A DNA stretch of 64,000 nt from contig NC_010602.1 in assembly GCF_000017685.1 (NCBI RefSeq), positions 744,001 through 808,000 of the forward strand, given 5' to 3'. Under the pieces are notes generated by a model. It was not told the origin of the DNA. It made no database searches and saw nothing but the letters and a program-made list of their open reading frames with translations. Below are positions 62,891 through 64,000 of this stretch, piece after piece (within the stretch, counting starts at the first letter, position 1; every line of letters starts with the position of its first letter). The DNA is from Leptospira biflexa serovar Patoc strain 'Patoc 1 (Paris)'. GTDB taxonomy: Bacteria > Spirochaetota > Leptospiria > Leptospirales > Leptospiraceae. A program made the position numbers and the translations under genes.

Positions 62891-64000
62891 TTAAAAACGA
62901 TCTTCCTTTGGATTCGAAAGGTTCCATACTTCCACTTGTTTCCCTTGCCATACCAATTTTGTTTTCGGAAGACTTGTGACCTCATCCCGATGATTTAGGA
63001 TTCGTTTTGTCGGCCAAAGGGTTTGGTTCGTCAAATTAGGTGCGACCACAAGATAACAAATTCTCTCTCCTTTGCAGATTTGGGATTGGTTCGAAAGATG
63101 TGTAAGAGGGTAAACTTTGGCTTTCTCTGTGATTAAAAAAGATACGTTGTACTGAGAAAAGACGATGATCTCTTTTGAGGGTTGGATCGGATTTTGTTTC
63201 ATCTCTTCATTTACAAAATGTAAATCATGAACTACCTCACTTTGAACCTTGGGATCATACCACTGCTCCTTGGATTCGGTTGCGAGTGGAAAATTTTGAT
63301 CAAGGGAATTTCTCCAAAACACACAAGCCAGGATGAAATATAAAAAAGGAAGTGAGACTTGTCGTTTCGATTTGGCCCAAACGATCCCAGTATATAAAAG
63401 ATAGGGAACGAGCGAATAACTGTAATACGAATACACTTCATGATGCCATGGCCTAGAAGAAAAAAAATGAGTGAGGTAAATCAAACTCACTCCCAAAATC
63501 TCAAGGACCATTTGGAAAATCCCAAGGCCTCCACTCACCACAATTTCCAAATAGATTTGAAACGACTTAGTTACACTAGTGACCTGTTTAAAGGAGGAAT
63601 GGTAATCTTGTCTCAGGATGCGAGACCATGTCAGATAAGAATTCATGTCATGGAAATAAGGATAGATGATAAAAACATAACAAAGATAAACGATCGTAAT
63701 TCCAAGAATGAAGGTAAGTAAAACAAACGAAGGATGTTTTTGGATCGAAAAAAGGTCCCTCCACGAGGAGAGTTTGTGTTCGGAAACTTGTTTGTAGATT
63801 TGAAAAAGAAAACGGGGTAATAGAAACAAAATCAAATACATCCCAATGTCTTCTTTTTGTATCAGAAAAAGAAAAAGGCAAATTCCCAAACAAAAGAAAG
63901 TGAAAAGTGCTGTAAGTGGGGAAACAAATTTTGAATCTATTTCTTTGGATGTGATTCTTTTTGTTTTTTCCCAAACGTAAAAAAAGATAGATCCAAACAT
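62891..64000 (-). CDS. Polytopic membrane protein, GT-C-like, possibly partial at the window edge
   Basis: 369 residues are visible, starting with an in-frame ATG exactly at the window edge (64000), so the gene may continue beyond. About eight hydrophobic helices, then a soluble C-terminal part (residues about 255-369) with NVSFLITEKAKVYPLTHL and a final beta-like segment. The early helices and arrangement resemble GT-C transferases or other membrane sugar-processing proteins. No definite catalytic motif. Convergent with the MBL gene. Confidence 0.55.
   Translation of the reverse strand: MFGSIFFYVWEKTKRITSKEIDSKFVSPLTALFTFFCLGICLFLFLIQKEDIGMYLILFLLPRFLFQIYKQVSEHKLSSWRDLFSIQKHPSFVLLTFILGITIVYLCYVFIIYPYFHDMNSYLTWSRILRQDYHSSFKQVTSVTKSFQIYLEIVVSGGLGIFQMVLEILGVSLIYLTHFFSSRPWHHEVYSYYSYSLVPYLLYTGIVWAKSKRQVSLPFLYFILACVFWRNSLDQNFPLATESKEQWYDPKVQSEVVHDLHFVNEEMKQNPIQPSKEIIVFSQYNVSFLITEKAKVYPLTHLSNQSQICKGERICYLVVAPNLTNQTLWPTKRILNHRDEVTSLPKTKLVWQGKQVEVWNLSNPKEDRF

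Overview
The window reads as chromosome of a spirochaete of the genus Leptospira, most likely the free-living (saprophytic, L. biflexa-like) clade. The evidence is an AT-leaning base composition, a flgB-flgC-fliE flagellar operon and a separate fliF, loose spirochaetal lipoboxes, a DUF1554 lipoprotein, AraC regulators with a multi-pass membrane front half, a chpIK/mazEF-type toxin-antitoxin pair, and many lipid-handling enzymes. Species assignment is inference. I see no rRNA, tRNA, insertion sequence, prophage or CRISPR array.

Layout. 1-7.6 kb: end of an ion-transporter gene and its terminator, an aromatic amino acid lyase, an undecaprenyl-phosphate pair on the minus strand (WecA/MraY-like transferase and DUF368/PopT), then a tight dapA-dapB-cdaA-cdaR operon joining diaminopimelate synthesis to c-di-AMP synthesis. 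7.6-13.6 kb: MEST-like hydrolase, membrane adenylate cyclase, fliF, and mazEF with a perfect palindrome over the mazE start codon. 13.6-23 kb: a HemL-like aminotransferase, a TetR regulator and an MFS transporter whose intergenic regions carry related palindromes, then an FGGY kinase, APH-like kinase and glpD operon, a metallo-beta-lactamase-fold enzyme and a small lipoprotein. 23-30 kb: fliE, flgC and flgB, a large PLD nuclease/SF2 helicase/DUF3427 protein, a fatty acid hydroxylase-family enzyme and an AraC regulator. 29.9-34.7 kb: a complete Mla-type lipid transporter (STAS-MlaE, MlaF, MlaD, auxiliary lipoprotein) followed by an alkylglycerol-monooxygenase-like enzyme. 34.7-40.8 kb: glyoxalase, YhiN-type flavoprotein, pyruvate kinase, and a deacetylase / unknown / PP2C response-regulator operon. 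40.7-48.7 kb: a minus-strand three-gene unit (lipoprotein, papain-like-fold enzyme, GT-C-like membrane protein), an alpha-galactosidase, RNase D and RadA. 49-53.3 kb: a tandem lipase-foldase-lipase-foldase cluster. 53.3-64 kb: a DUF4015-type lipoprotein, an unknown gene coupled to a second deacetylase, an esterase-like protein, a DUF1554 lipoprotein, a GapN-like aldehyde dehydrogenase, a double-hotdog MaoC protein, a second MBL-fold enzyme and a truncated membrane protein.

The most unusual point is at 42336-44192. The reading frame of a papain-like-fold enzyme, including its signal peptide and a motif histidine, runs well upstream of the first ATG/GTG/TTG. It appears to start at an ATT that overlaps the stop codon of the preceding lipoprotein gene (TAATT where TAATG would be usual). 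Other points worth a check are the shared TetR palindromes, the duplicated promoter-like element before flgB and fliE, and the aldehyde dehydrogenase without the usual general-base glutamate.
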